A stretch of DNA of 64,000 nt from Pseudomonas hefeiensis (GCF_030687835.1 NZ_CP117449.1:2108001-2172000); one strand, 5' to 3'. Positions 8,016 to 17,950 are shown, counted from the first letter of the stretch. Numbers and translations: made by a program. Notes: a model not told the origin generated them from the letters alone.

Positions 8016-9292
8016 GATATGGGCGAGTCGGTAGGATTTTTCATTCGTTGGTACTCTCTCGTTACCGCCCGTTTTGCAGTTTTTTCGCTCGCATACAACC
8101 ACCGCAACCGCTTCGGCTTGCTCTGATCCCCAGCAGTCACGGTCTTCTCCTTCCCGGTCTTCTTGTCGCGGTAGTACGCGATGATCCCTGTGTAATCCCC
8201 TTTGTTTTCTTCCGCTAACCCCTCAACCGTATCCTCAGGCAGCTTGCTCTCCAGTTCCAGGCTCGTGGTGTATCCATTGTCCGGGCTGAGGGTGTGCTGC
8301 ACGTTGCCGCCGTACCAGATGATCTCGTCAATCTCCGGTTTCACGCCCTGGAGCGTGTAGGTCAGTTCGGGAATAAGGTCGGGCCGCCCCCGCGCCAGGG
8401 TATAGCTGAGCGTCGCGCTGCCGCGTTGCAGTCGATTGAATTCCGCCCGGGCAGCACGCAGGGCGGACTGGCGGTCGCTGAAGGTGTGGCGCAGGTCTTT
8501 CAGGTTTTCACCACCCCCGGCAATGGCCTCCTGTTTCTTCGCACTGTTCACGTCGTAGAAATAGGCGCGCACACCGTCGTAGCTGTCGCGGTCAGCTTGC
8601 AGGTAGCGGTGCTGGTCGCCATCGGCGCGGGTGAGGGTGATATGCGGCAGCTCGGCGCCGGTGGCCGTCTTGCCACCGCCCGCCGGCAGGCATAGCAGGC
8701 AGCCGGCCTTGACGGTGACCACCGCGTCGAACTCTTCCCCCACGCGGCTGATCAGGTTGGCGTCGGATTCGTTGGCCTGGTCCAGTTGAAGAATGGGCAA
8801 TCCGTCCAGGGCGCCGGCGATGGTGGCGGTGAGGCCGTTGACCAGGGCGATATCGCCCAGAACATCGCCGAGGGTGGTGTTGCTCCAGCTGCGCTCGCGC
8901 TTGGTCTTCAGGCCTTTGCGAAGGTCTGCCGAGCGGGCGCGGATGCTCAGTACGTCCGGCGCTCCGCTGTGTTCGGTTTCATCGACGGTGTAGGTGCCTT
9001 TGTCCACCAGGCCTGTGTCGCTCCAACCCAGCCACAGTCGGATGGTCGCGCCTTTGGGCGGGATCGCCAGCAGCCCGTCGTGGTCGCTGAGGGTGATGCT
9101 GAGCTGGTCGGCCTCGATCCCGCGATTGTCGGTCAGCTCCAGGCTCATCAGTCGTGGGCTGATCAATTGGGCGATGTCGTTGCCATCGACCGTGATACGA
9201 AACGCCGGCACCGGGTAGGCCGCATCGCGGCGATAGCGTTCGACCAGGTCTTCTACGTAACCGGTAACCTTGGACAGGGCAGCATCAATCAC
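8012..9292 (-). CDS. D: tail protein gpD (late control D)
   Basis: This 426-residue protein belongs to the P2 gpD family, related to VgrG/gp27 hub proteins, which forms the baseplate hub. The middle region shows the family pattern (LRKGLKTKRERSW, then INLISRVGEEFDAVV-like segment). It is the last gene of the FI-D late operon and overlaps gpU by ATGA. Its stop runs into the end of the convergent nuclease-like gene. Confidence 0.85.
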   Translation of the reverse strand: MIDAALSKVTGYVEDLVERYRRDAAYPVPAFRITVDGNDIAQLISPRLMSLELTDNRGIEADQLSITLSDHDGLLAIPPKGATIRLWLGWSDTGLVDKGTYTVDETEHSGAPDVLSIRARSADLRKGLKTKRERSWSNTTLGDVLGDIALVNGLTATIAGALDGLPILQLDQANESDANLISRVGEEFDAVVTVKAGCLLCLPAGGGKTATGAELPHITLTRADGDQHRYLQADRDSYDGVRAYFYDVNSAKKQEAIAGGGENLKDLRHTFSDRQSALRAARAEFNRLQRGSATLSYTLARGRPDLIPELTYTLQGVKPEIDEIIWYGGNVQHTLSPDNGYTTSLELESKLPEDTVEGLAEENKGDYTGIIAYYRDKKTGKEKTVTAGDQSKPKRLRWLYASEKTAKRAVTREYQRMKNPTDSPIS

Positions 9293-9729
9293 AGCAGCGC
9301 CCTCAAAATGTTGACGCCTGCGCTGGTACCGGCGCCGAGCAGATCGATCCGGTCGTCATCGATGCGCTTGAGGTTGACCGTGAATTCAATACGCCGAGGC
9401 GTGCCGTCACGGAAGAACAGCGTTTTGGTTTCGCTCAGACCATCGATAATCCACAAGCCGTAGATGCGGCCGCTGCCTTCGACCATCGGCCAGGCCTTGC
9501 CGGTGTTCGCCATCAGCCGCAGCGCGTCGAGGCTAAGGGCGCTGCCGGCCAGCTCCGGGAGGATGACGCCGGGTAGGGTGATGGTGTCGTCGCCGCGCCC
9601 GACAAACTGCCGAGCCGGAGCGGCGCCGACGCGGCTGTTGCTCGCATGGCGCCATTCGGTTTGGCGTTGCAGCTCCTGGTAAGCGGCGGTGGACAGGCTG
9701 AACACGAACATGCCCAAGGCAAGCATCAT
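9289..9729 (-). CDS. U: tail protein gpU
   Basis: This 146-residue protein matches the P2 gpU tail-terminator/baseplate-attached family. The hydrophobic start (MMLALGMFVFSL) and the ARQFVGRGDDTITLPGV segment are typical. It sits between gpT and gpD with ATGA overlap to gpD, and is needed for tail completion in P2. Confidence 0.85.
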   Translation of the reverse strand: MMLALGMFVFSLSTAAYQELQRQTEWRHASNSRVGAAPARQFVGRGDDTITLPGVILPELAGSALSLDALRLMANTGKAWPMVEGSGRIYGLWIIDGLSETKTLFFRDGTPRRIEFTVNLKRIDDDRIDLLGAGTSAGVNILRALL

Positions 9730-9734
9730 AGGGA

Positions 9735-12680
9735 TTACTCCAGATCTGACAGTTTGCTGCGCTGGCGGGCGGCCTTTTCGCTGGCGATGCGCGCCAGCTC
9801 GGCCCGTACGGCGCGGCTGATCGCCTGGGCGTCCATGCCTGGCGTGGTGTGGATGTTGATTTCGTAGGTGTCGTGGCTGTCATGAGCCGGCGCCGGGGCA
9901 GGGCTGATGGGCGCCCGATCATCGATCGACAACGAAGAGGCAGCGGCAGCCCCGACCGGGAATTGCGGCAACGGCATGGCGGCCAGCGGCATGGCGGTTG
10001 CGCCGAGGGCCAGTGTGCCGGCTGCCGTGAGTTGTTTGCTCAGGCTGGTCATGGCGCTCAGCGGCCCGTTCTGGCTGCCCTCAAGCCCCTGGGCCAGGCC
10101 GGCCATGGTGAAGCCGCCCAGCTCTGCGAACACACGGGAGGGGCTGTGGATGTCGAGCTTTTCCTTGAACCAACCAATCACCGCATCGCCTGCCCCGGTG
10201 ATGGCCTCCTTGGCTACGGTCAGGCTGTTGGTGATGCCATTTGCCAGGCCTTGAATCATCTGCGTACCCAGTTCAGCGAACTGTGCAGGTAGGCCTAACA
10301 AAAGGCTGAGCATATTGCCGATGACGGCGCCGAAACGTTCGCCCATTGACTGAGCGGCGCCACCGACGTCTTCGACGGGCGCAAGGAGCTGGCCGAACCA
10401 GGTGATCAGGCTGCTGACGCCATCTGATATCAGACTGAACAGGGGGCGTGCGATGCTGCCCAGAAGCTCCATGGCCGCGCCGACACCTGGCAGCGTCATG
10501 ACGACCTGACCCAGGTTCAGCAGCGATTGGCCGAGCCCGGCGAAACTATCCAGGACTGGTTGTAGTGCACCGACCAGGCCTTGCCAGAAACCGAGAAAGA
10601 AACCCTTGATGGGGTTCCAATACTTGTAGACCAGGACACCAGCGGCAACCAGGGCCGCGATGGCCGCCAGCAGCCAGCCGATGGGCGTCGCCATAATGGC
10701 GGTACCGACGGCACTGATCGCGCCGCCGAGCATCGGTAGCACGCTGGCGGCAGCTAGGCGGGCGCTGCTGACGAAAGCAGGTAACGCACTGAGCAAGCCA
10801 CCCGCCGAGCGAGTGGCTACCAACGACCGCCAGACTTTCCCGAGCCTGCCGATGTTGGCACCGGCGCCTGCGGCTGCGGTGCGCGTGCCGATCAACTGGG
10901 CCTTAACAATGCCCAGGCGAATGCCAAACATACCCATGCCGTACCGCACCATGGCGAATGGGCCGAGGAGGCTCGCCATCGTCAATGCCAGGCCACCAAA
11001 CACGAAGGCCAGACCGGCCACAGCCGCTACCACCTTGACCAGGCCGCCGGCCAATCTTGGGTTCTCCCGAGCCCAGGCGCCGATGCTGTTGGCAACCTCC
11101 CCGAGCGTGCTGATGATTTGTTTCAGTTCGGGCGCAACAGCGGCGCCAAACTCGGCCAGGGCGTTGGTGAAGCTGCCCTCTGCGGCCTCCATGACGTTGG
11201 TGAGAGTGGCGAGTTGTTCGTTGACCCGCTTGCGCAGGTCGGCTTGGTTTTGCAGCTTCTGTTGCACTTCCCGATAACCCGCGATCCCCTTGTTCATCAT
11301 GGTGTTCAAGGTGGTCATGGTTTCGGAGTCGTCCCCGAACAGCAGCTTGATTGTGGACGTGCGGTCCTCATCGTTCAGTGACTTTAGTTTTTCGACCTGG
11401 GCGAACAGGTTGTCCAGGCCTGCGAAGTTGCCTTTGTCGTCGGTGAACTTGAAGCGGATGTTTTTGCCTTCCAGCTCCATGATCTTGTTGACGTCCTTGA
11501 CCCCGTCCTTGTCCAGGCCGGCCTGGAAGATCTTCCGGTAGGCGTTACCGGCCGCGCCGCCTTCCATGCCAGCCTGGTCCATCATGATCAGCAGCGGTGC
11601 CAGCTCGGCGGCCGCGTCGATGCCCGATTTTTTGATGGTGTCCATGACCGGCGCGATCTTGCTGAAGCCCTGGAGCATGTTGGTCGGGTCTACACCCGAG
11701 TAGAACCCCCGCTGGATGATGTCCATCAGCGCCATCATGTCTTTTTCGGATGTTCGGGTGGCGTCCTGCATCTTCGCGGCAAATTCAGCCGCGGCGGTTA
11801 CGGGCATCTGCAACTGAACGCCCAGGTACGCGGCCGCTTCGCCGGTGCCACCCAGGATGCTTTTTGCGCTGAGGCCTTGGCGCCGCAGCATGGTCATCAT
11901 TTCCTGAAAGTCGGCCGTAGTACCAGGTAGGCGGTCGCCTAGCTTGGTCGCCAGATCGGTGATTTTCTGGAAGTCTTCAGACACCTTGCCGGTGTCGTCC
12001 ATCATCGAAACCTTGAGTTGCGTGGCCGAGTCTTCGTTCGGCGCAAAGGCACCGATGGCCTTGGCCACTGGCCGACTCGCTGCATATCCCACACCCAGGC
12101 CGGCGGCGCCGTTCATCGCCATGTTGCCGGCGAGGTTCTGGGTTTTCTCCAGCTTGGCACGCTCGATGGCAAGGCGTTTTTGCTGAGCATTCAACGCGAC
12201 CAGGCGTTTTCCCTGTTCGCTGATGCTGGCGTTGGTGGCGCTGATTTGCTCGCGCAGCTGGCGTTCGTGGCTGCTGAGGTTTTTGGTGCTGATACCGGCG
12301 CCTTGCAGTTTGCTGCGCAGGGCCTGGAGCTGTTCGCCCTGTTGTTGATGTTGTTCCTTGAGCTTCTGCGCTTCGCGTACGGCTGCCCGAAAATCCTTGG
12401 TCATTGCCTTGGTCGGCGCACCGGTGGCAGCGAACTGCTGGGATAGCGCCCGTACTTTGTCGCGGGCGGCGACGAGGGCTTGCTCGGTTTGCTCGGCGGC
12501 AGCGCGCTGGGTGCGCCAGGCGCTGACGTCCTTCTGTTGGGTGTTGAGTTCCTTGAGGCGGTCGCGGGCTTCCTTGAGGGCGCGGGCGGCCCCTATGCTG
12601 CCGTTGTTGATGGCCTTCAGGGGGCCGCTCGCCTTGTCGATGGCGTTGAGCAACACCTGAAGTTTTAAGTCATTCGCCAT
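9735..12680 (-). CDS. T: tail tape measure protein gpT
   Basis: This 981-residue protein sets tail length. It has a long N-terminal coiled coil (about 10-190), a tape-measure core, then several hydrophobic segments (about 520-720) as is usual for tape measures. The start overlaps the end of the E' frame by 11 bases, as in P2. It is part of the FI-D operon. Confidence 0.9.
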   Translation of the reverse strand: MANDLKLQVLLNAIDKASGPLKAINNGSIGAARALKEARDRLKELNTQQKDVSAWRTQRAAAEQTEQALVAARDKVRALSQQFAATGAPTKAMTKDFRAAVREAQKLKEQHQQQGEQLQALRSKLQGAGISTKNLSSHERQLREQISATNASISEQGKRLVALNAQQKRLAIERAKLEKTQNLAGNMAMNGAAGLGVGYAASRPVAKAIGAFAPNEDSATQLKVSMMDDTGKVSEDFQKITDLATKLGDRLPGTTADFQEMMTMLRRQGLSAKSILGGTGEAAAYLGVQLQMPVTAAAEFAAKMQDATRTSEKDMMALMDIIQRGFYSGVDPTNMLQGFSKIAPVMDTIKKSGIDAAAELAPLLIMMDQAGMEGGAAGNAYRKIFQAGLDKDGVKDVNKIMELEGKNIRFKFTDDKGNFAGLDNLFAQVEKLKSLNDEDRTSTIKLLFGDDSETMTTLNTMMNKGIAGYREVQQKLQNQADLRKRVNEQLATLTNVMEAAEGSFTNALAEFGAAVAPELKQIISTLGEVANSIGAWARENPRLAGGLVKVVAAVAGLAFVFGGLALTMASLLGPFAMVRYGMGMFGIRLGIVKAQLIGTRTAAAGAGANIGRLGKVWRSLVATRSAGGLLSALPAFVSSARLAAASVLPMLGGAISAVGTAIMATPIGWLLAAIAALVAAGVLVYKYWNPIKGFFLGFWQGLVGALQPVLDSFAGLGQSLLNLGQVVMTLPGVGAAMELLGSIARPLFSLISDGVSSLITWFGQLLAPVEDVGGAAQSMGERFGAVIGNMLSLLLGLPAQFAELGTQMIQGLANGITNSLTVAKEAITGAGDAVIGWFKEKLDIHSPSRVFAELGGFTMAGLAQGLEGSQNGPLSAMTSLSKQLTAAGTLALGATAMPLAAMPLPQFPVGAAAASSLSIDDRAPISPAPAPAHDSHDTYEINIHTTPGMDAQAISRAVRAELARIASEKAARQRSKLSDLE

Positions 12681-12789
12681 CGGTGGAACTCCGCACCCGG
12701 GCGCGTTCGCGCCACTCCATCAGTTCTTGCAGACCCAGCTGGTCCATGTCAGCTGGTGCCCAATGGAAAACCACGGCCAAGTCGGCCAT
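12670..12789 (-). CDS. GpE'-type tail protein (frame E')
   Basis: The frame reads MADLAVVFHW then APADMDQLGLQELMEW and ends in TGA at 12672-12670, overlapping the gpT start. It is 39 residues on its own. In P2 this frame is reached from gpE by a -1 frameshift, giving E+E', a tail assembly chaperone analogous to lambda G/GT. The same arrangement is visible here, with the slippery run at 12846-12840. Confidence 0.75.
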   Translation of the reverse strand: MADLAVVFHWAPADMDQLGLQELMEWRERARVRSSTDGE

Positions 12790-12797
12790 GGCATCTT

Positions 12798-13127
12798 CTA
12801 CGCAACGAGGGACGCATCCGTCTTCACCGACTTCTGCAACAAAAAACCGGAGATCTTGCTGCCACAGGCGAGCAGGTCGGCCGGGTCCATGCTGGCGGCT
12901 TCGGGCGCGGTGATACCCGGTGCGCTGATGCGCGGCAGGATCTTGATGAGGGTGGCCACGTCCATATTCAGCAGGTCCACCAGTTGCACACCGCGCAGCT
13001 CGCCGGATTGCGGTTTGCGCAGGGTGATGCTGTCGATGACGGTCTTGCCACGGGTGATCGGGGTGTCCAGGGTGACGGTGTTGTCGTCAACCGGCGGCAG
13101 GGCTTCGAGGGTGTCTTCAGGTTTCAT
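12798..13127 (-). CDS. E: tail assembly chaperone gpE
   Basis: This 109-residue protein begins MKPEDTLEALPPVDDNTVTL and is the P2 gpE family chaperone for the tape measure. Near its end the codons GGT TTT TTG contain the slippery heptamer. A shift of -1 there continues without stop into the E' frame and ends at 12670, extending the protein by about 59 residues. Confidence 0.85.
   Translation of the reverse strand: MKPEDTLEALPPVDDNTVTLDTPITRGKTVIDSITLRKPQSGELRGVQLVDLLNMDVATLIKILPRISAPGITAPEAASMDPADLLACGSKISGFLLQKSVKTDASLVA
12840..12846 (-). promoter_or_regulatory. -1 ribosomal frameshift site in gpE
   Basis: The minus strand reads T TTT TTG in the gpE frame, the same heptamer as the known P2 E/E' frameshift site. 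After slipping, the reading frame stays open through the E' sequence to TGA at 12670. Confidence 0.75.
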
Positions 13128-13177
13128 ATGGGGCTCCAGATTGCAGGGTTAACCGCCCTGGGTCAGGGCGAGAAGGC

Positions 13178-13693
13178 TCAGATGCCGAGGGCTTGGCGCT
13201 GCTTTTCCAGCATGTCCACGCCATCGACGATTTCGATGAAATTGAGCAGGTCGATTTCGATGATTTCTTCGTTATCGACGATCAGTTTGTAATAGGTGCA
13301 GGTGGTAGTAATGCTGTGCTCGGTGTCTTCGCCCGGCTGCGCATCACCCATTTCGATGGTCTCGTGCCGGCCGCGCATCACGACTTCCACGGCGCTGATC
13401 TCGGCGGTGTCGTCCTGCTGAAACGAGCCGGTGAAGCGCAACGCGACCCCCGAGGCGTTGACGGCGCCGAACTGTTTGAGGGCGATCAGATCCAGGCCAC
13501 CGGTCTTCCATTCGAACTGGATGCCATCATCCGAGAAACCGAGATCGGCCTTGACCGGGCCGTTCATGCCGCCGCCGCGATAGCCTTCCATCTTGCGGCC
13601 GAGCGGGGGTAGGGTGGCGCTCTTGACCACACCGAGGTAGCTGTTGGCGTCGTTGAACAGGTTGAGGTTTTTGAGTTTGCGGGGCATGGCCAT
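13178..13693 (-). CDS. FII: major tail tube protein gpFII
   Basis: This 171-residue protein begins MAMPRKLKNLNLFNDANSYLG, typical of P2 gpFII. It forms the inner tube of the contractile tail. It lies between the sheath gene and gpE in the standard order. Confidence 0.9.
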   Translation of the reverse strand: MAMPRKLKNLNLFNDANSYLGVVKSATLPPLGRKMEGYRGGGMNGPVKADLGFSDDGIQFEWKTGGLDLIALKQFGAVNASGVALRFTGSFQQDDTAEISAVEVVMRGRHETIEMGDAQPGEDTEHSITTTCTYYKLIVDNEEIIEIDLLNFIEIVDGVDMLEKQRQALGI

Positions 13694-13750
13694 GGCGGGG
13701 TTCTCCGTTGCTCAGGCACAGGGTCAGCTCCCCTTGCGGGGAGGCCCGGT

Positions 13751-14920
13751 TTAGCTGTTGATCTTGCTGGCGAAGTCGATCAGGTAGCGGTCAGTGATGC
13801 GCTGCCGCAACGTGAGGTCTTCCAGCGGTGGCACCGGCGTGTAGTCGTAATCCAGGAACAGCTTGCCGGCCTTGAGCGTGTCCTTGTCGTTGGCGTCCTC
13901 CGGGTACCAGCACTGGCCGCCGATCAGGTAGCCCGCCGCGACCATCTCGCGGAACTTGGCATTGACCCCTTCGATGATGTCGCGCACCAGGGAGGCGTGC
14001 ATGGGCTTGTCCACTGCCCACATGTGCGCCTCGGCCATCGTGTCTGCGAGGATCTGCGCGGTACGGGTGTAGTTTTCGAACGCAAACAGCGGGTCTTCGC
14101 TGGTGGTGCGGCTGCCCCAGAAGCGAAAGCCGCCCTCATTGATGAGCGTGGTGACTTCGTTGCTGTTGAGGTAGTTGGCGTCTGTCGCCGGGTTTTGCAG
14201 ATCCCAGAACACGTCGGCGCTGATGCCGGTGACGCCGTTGACCGCGACGTTGGACAGCGTTTTGTGCCAGCCCACGTCCTGATCGATCTTGGCGCGCAGG
14301 CCCAATGCCCGGGCCACGGCCGAAGCGGTGACGGTCGCATTGGTGACGGTGCTCCAGTTCTGGAATTCAGGCCAGATCACCATGGCTTCGCGAGCGCCGA
14401 AGTTGTCGCGGTAGGCAACCACCTCTTCCTTGGTTTTGCAGCCCCAGGCACTGACATAGGCGAAGCCGCGCAACTGCTGCGCGATGGTGACCAGAGCGGT
14501 GGCGACCGGCAGGCTGTCGAGGCCTGGTACACCGAGAATGCGCGGCACCATGCCGACGCGAGCCTTGGCGGCGAGTAGGGCTTTCATACCGGTGTATTTG
14601 CCCTCGGCCGTGGTGGTGCCGATCAGGGCGCTGGTGGTTTCTGCCTCGGTCTCGCCTTCTTTCACCCGCACGACGATGGTGTAGGGCTTGGTTTGGTCGG
14701 CGATGGCTTGGAGGCTCTTCGCCAGAGTGCCCGTGGTGCCGGCCTTGCCGATGGCGGTTTGGACGTTGGTCAGCAGTACCGGTGTGTCGAACGGGAAAGC
14801 GGTGGCATCAGCATCGTCGGCCGTGCAGACCATGCCGATAACAGCGGTGGGGATGGTGCGAATGGGGCGGGTGCCGTCGTTGAGTTCGATGACCCGCACG
14901 CCGTGAAGATAATCGGCCAT
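13751..14920 (-). CDS. FI: tail sheath protein gpFI
   Basis: This 389-residue protein starts MADYLHGVRVIELNDGTRPI, typical of P2 gpFI; the ATG at 14920 is preferred over 14956. It forms the contractile sheath. It is the first gene of the FI-D operon; a TGTA-N11-TACA dyad is centred 86 bases upstream. Confidence 0.9.
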   Translation of the reverse strand: MADYLHGVRVIELNDGTRPIRTIPTAVIGMVCTADDADATAFPFDTPVLLTNVQTAIGKAGTTGTLAKSLQAIADQTKPYTIVVRVKEGETEAETTSALIGTTTAEGKYTGMKALLAAKARVGMVPRILGVPGLDSLPVATALVTIAQQLRGFAYVSAWGCKTKEEVVAYRDNFGAREAMVIWPEFQNWSTVTNATVTASAVARALGLRAKIDQDVGWHKTLSNVAVNGVTGISADVFWDLQNPATDANYLNSNEVTTLINEGGFRFWGSRTTSEDPLFAFENYTRTAQILADTMAEAHMWAVDKPMHASLVRDIIEGVNAKFREMVAAGYLIGGQCWYPEDANDKDTLKAGKLFLDYDYTPVPPLEDLTLRQRITDRYLIDFASKINS

Positions 14921-14996
14921 GGGTTTGCCTGCGCAGTGATTGGGATGACAGTGCACAGGCTGCCGCGCGCGCGCCGGTAGGGCGAGCGCGGGGGCT

Positions 14997-15015
14997 TGTA
15001 GGGAGGGGCATTACA
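14997..15015. promoter_or_regulatory. candidate Ogr-type activator site upstream of FI operon
   Basis: TGTA at 14997-15000, 11 bases, TACA at 15012-15015. The same dyad with the same spacing lies upstream of V and between O and P. P2 late promoters carry a TGT/ACA dyad about 55 bases upstream of the transcript start, bound by Ogr. Confidence 0.55.
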
Positions 15016-15031
15016 GAGGGCGGTGGGGTTT

Positions 15032-15460
15032 TTACTGGAGCTGTTCAGCGATCGAGGCCGGAGCGACCGGCCTGAACTCAAGGTCCGGAAATACTTCCGC
15101 CTGCGGCCAGTCCCGTAGGGCTTGGCGATACGCTAGCAGTCCGGAGAATTGGTCCAGTGTCAGCGTTGGGGGTAGTTGCAAATCCTGCTCATCCCGATGT
15201 CGTGTAACCAGCCACTCAGTGTTTCGGATTTCTGAATCACGCCAATTTCGCTCGAAAGCGATCATCTGCTCAGGCGGTGTGACCCGGTCAACGGCCTTCG
15301 GCCAACCGTTGACGACGATTATTTCTTTACCTTGATCGATAGAATCTCTCAGGTCCTGGTACTCCTCCTGGGAAAGTTCCACACAGACCTTGTCGATAGC
15401 ATCGCCATAAGGCTCCCCTGGATAAAATCCACCAGTTTCGGGACAGAAGAAAATAGCCAT
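15032..15460 (-). CDS. tail fibre assembly protein
   Basis: This 142-residue protein starts MAIFFCPETGGFYPGEPYG. The C-terminal half (YRQALRDWPQ ... FP) is the signature of tail fibre assembly chaperones (Tfa, P2 gpG-like). It begins two bases after the end of the tail fibre gene. It helps fold or trimerise the neighbouring fibre. Confidence 0.8.
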   Translation of the reverse strand: MAIFFCPETGGFYPGEPYGDAIDKVCVELSQEEYQDLRDSIDQGKEIIVVNGWPKAVDRVTPPEQMIAFERNWRDSEIRNTEWLVTRHRDEQDLQLPPTLTLDQFSGLLAYRQALRDWPQAEVFPDLEFRPVAPASIAEQLQ

Positions 15461-15461
15461 A

Positions 15462-17333
15462 TCAATACCCCCAATATTCCCAAGTGCCAATCACAGTAGG
15501 CATAGCGACTGTGGCCTGGTTATTCACGCACATGGTGACAGTCGTTTTGGATGAGCCGTTAGGTCGAGGCTGGACGTTTGCCAAGCCTTGGTTATGAACC
15601 GTTCCTGAGCCCGAAAGTAGACCGTTGGGAAAAGCCTTGGGTAACGTAATCACCAGCCCGACATAGGCGCCGCTCGCCAGTGCCGAAACTGTAAATGTTC
15701 CCCACTGGCGAATTAATCCCCCCGGATAGTGCTGATAGCCACTAGCCCCTACTGAAGCTTTAAAGTCATCAGAGGTAACCCCTACAAACCAAGGTGTCCA
15801 TTCCCCCGCGTTCTGCATGACGCGTATTGCAAAGATCGGCGTCTGACCGCTGGACAGCCCCCCAGTGATTCGTTGCACCAGGTAGTTGGTGCTCATGTAG
15901 CCTTCAACAACAAGGCTGTAACGGACTGAGGGAGACCAGCCGGGCGGGATGTTCAGCATCCCAGACATCGGAGTCAGGTAATTACCCGGAATCAGGTAAT
16001 TATTCATGTCCACTTCAGTGCTCAAAATACCGCGACCAGCCCCGAACGCACCTACCGTCAACATCGCCCCAGCGGCGAGATCCAGCGAGCTGGCCTGTTT
16101 TGGCGTATTCAGCTCGTTCCACATTTGAGCCCAAGAGGTCCAAACACCGGCCGAGTTTCGAGTCCGCATGAAGGTAATGGGGGTGGTGTTGCTTACCAGG
16201 GAGTCCCACCACTGTGTGGCCATATTGGAGCTACCGCGCTCCATATGAAAAATCGTACCGTTAGGAATTACCGAGGAGGTTCCCGGGTTTAAGGGCTTAG
16301 TACCCGTGGTACCCACGGCAACCATGTAAACACCGGTAAGCGCAATTGTGTCGATGTTCCCCCCATAGTTGAAAGCAGCAGCACCTAAGCCGTACTGAGC
16401 CATGATGGCCCGCACCGCCGCCGACGTTGCGATCTGGGTGCTGTTGTCGGTCCCGGCTACCGTCGGTGCAGTAGGCGTTCCAATCAAGGCTGGAGAGTTG
16501 AGCGGCGCAAACCCTTGCGTCACGTTCTGGAATACCAGCGCCGTAGTGCCCAGGATGATTGAGCCGTCAGTTACCAGTTGCCAGCGCGAATCTGCCAGCG
16601 TGGAGCCTTGCTCGACTGACAAAATCATCGCTGACGTCACTTCGGCATTGCTGTCGGCATCCGGTGCCCGCAGCCATGCCGCGTTAGCAGCAACGTAGAT
16701 ACCATTGTCCTTGGCTGCCGTTTGGTTCTTCACCAACACCCGGTCACCTGCAAGCAACGTAATGCCGTCAACGACCTGCAAACCAGTCAGAGCAATGTTG
16801 CCCGTGGTGGCCACGCGCACCGACTGCTTGTTGTCGAGCTTGTACAGCTCCTCGCGAATTTTCGAATCCACGTAGGTGCGTGTCGCCAGGACAACGCTCG
16901 GGTCGATCTTCAGCTCGACGTTGGCGGTGTTGCTGACGATGAGGTTCATCCGCACCACCTGGGTACGGCCCGAGCCTTGACTCAGCAACGGCTTGAAGCT
17001 TGGCGCGCAGTTTGCCACGGCGACGAGGTCCCCATCGGCGTCATACAGGCCGACCTCTCGAATCCACCACCCCCCGACGTTTTCTGGGATGACTTGTTCG
17101 GCGACAATGATGTTGGGGTTGGCTGGGTCCACGCTGAGTTGGTTCAACGGGGCACGACGGCGCTCGTTGATCAGGTGCGTTTGCTGCTCGTTGGGGATCG
17201 GGTCGGTGTCGTTCGCATCACCGACGCCCATCTGCGCAAATGTCCAGGGGACCCCCAGGGCGTCCGCGTTGGCCTGCTTGGCTTTGCCAATGGCGGTGAG
17301 AATGGCAAAAAACTGGCTGTTTTGGTCTGTCAT
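15462..17333 (-). CDS. H: tail fibre protein gpH
   Basis: This 623-residue receptor-binding fibre has a conserved N-terminal attachment domain (about 1-160, with LSVDPANPNIIVAEQVIPE) as in P2 gpH and related fibres, a threonine/alanine-rich shaft and a variable C-terminal part. The C-terminal tip ends in a GTWEYWGY-like stretch. Overlap with gpI is ATGA. The tip is probably host-range determining. Confidence 0.85.
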   Translation of the reverse strand: MTDQNSQFFAILTAIGKAKQANADALGVPWTFAQMGVGDANDTDPIPNEQQTHLINERRRAPLNQLSVDPANPNIIVAEQVIPENVGGWWIREVGLYDADGDLVAVANCAPSFKPLLSQGSGRTQVVRMNLIVSNTANVELKIDPSVVLATRTYVDSKIREELYKLDNKQSVRVATTGNIALTGLQVVDGITLLAGDRVLVKNQTAAKDNGIYVAANAAWLRAPDADSNAEVTSAMILSVEQGSTLADSRWQLVTDGSIILGTTALVFQNVTQGFAPLNSPALIGTPTAPTVAGTDNSTQIATSAAVRAIMAQYGLGAAAFNYGGNIDTIALTGVYMVAVGTTGTKPLNPGTSSVIPNGTIFHMERGSSNMATQWWDSLVSNTTPITFMRTRNSAGVWTSWAQMWNELNTPKQASSLDLAAGAMLTVGAFGAGRGILSTEVDMNNYLIPGNYLTPMSGMLNIPPGWSPSVRYSLVVEGYMSTNYLVQRITGGLSSGQTPIFAIRVMQNAGEWTPWFVGVTSDDFKASVGASGYQHYPGGLIRQWGTFTVSALASGAYVGLVITLPKAFPNGLLSGSGTVHNQGLANVQPRPNGSSKTTVTMCVNNQATVAMPTVIGTWEYWGY

Positions 17334-17950
17334 GGGTAGATGTCCATGGTGTCGATCTGGTGTTCACGGCCGCCCTGGTGGATGTAGCCCGTGACCTCGA
17401 TGTCTCGCTGTGTAGGTGGGTAGATATCAATCTCGTCGCCTTCGGTGATGCAGGCCCCGATATGAATTGAGCCGGTGGTTTCCAGGCTGATGGCGAGCCC
17501 GGTGAGGTGGCGTGTCAGGGGCTTGGCGTCGTCGATCAACCAGGTGAGTTCCTGGTACATCTCTTCGGTGATTCCGGTGTCGAGCACGCCGACCTTGAGC
17601 TTGAAGGTGGCGCGAGGGCCGACCGGAACGGTCTGCCACCATTCGATGATTTCAATTAGGTAGCCGAGGGGTTCAACGACACGGCGTAGAGAGCCGATAG
17701 TGCCCTTGCGCGAATGGATGTAGTACGCGCTGCGGATGGCGGCGCGCTTGGCCGCTTCGGTCCACTTGCTGTCCCAGCGATCCACAGAGAAAGCCCAGGC
17801 CAGGTAGGGCAAAAGGGGCAGTGGGCAAAGGTCGGGGTTGTACAGCGTGCGCAATGGAATCGGCACACGCTGGATCTGGGCCAGCGCTTGCGCCGCTTGA
17901 CGCTCCAATGGCGTCGAGTTGCTTGGAAGCAGGGGCGCGTCTGCCATCAT
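17330..17950 (-). CDS. I: baseplate tail protein gpI
   Basis: This 206-residue protein has the P2 gpI pattern: LLPSNSTPLERQAAQALAQ near the start and LLPYLAWAFSVDRWD at about 48-62. It is a baseplate wedge component. ATGA overlaps join it to J and H. Confidence 0.9.
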   Translation of the reverse strand: MMADAPLLPSNSTPLERQAAQALAQIQRVPIPLRTLYNPDLCPLPLLPYLAWAFSVDRWDSKWTEAAKRAAIRSAYYIHSRKGTIGSLRRVVEPLGYLIEIIEWWQTVPVGPRATFKLKVGVLDTGITEEMYQELTWLIDDAKPLTRHLTGLAISLETTGSIHIGACITEGDEIDIYPPTQRDIEVTGYIHQGGREHQIDTMDIYP

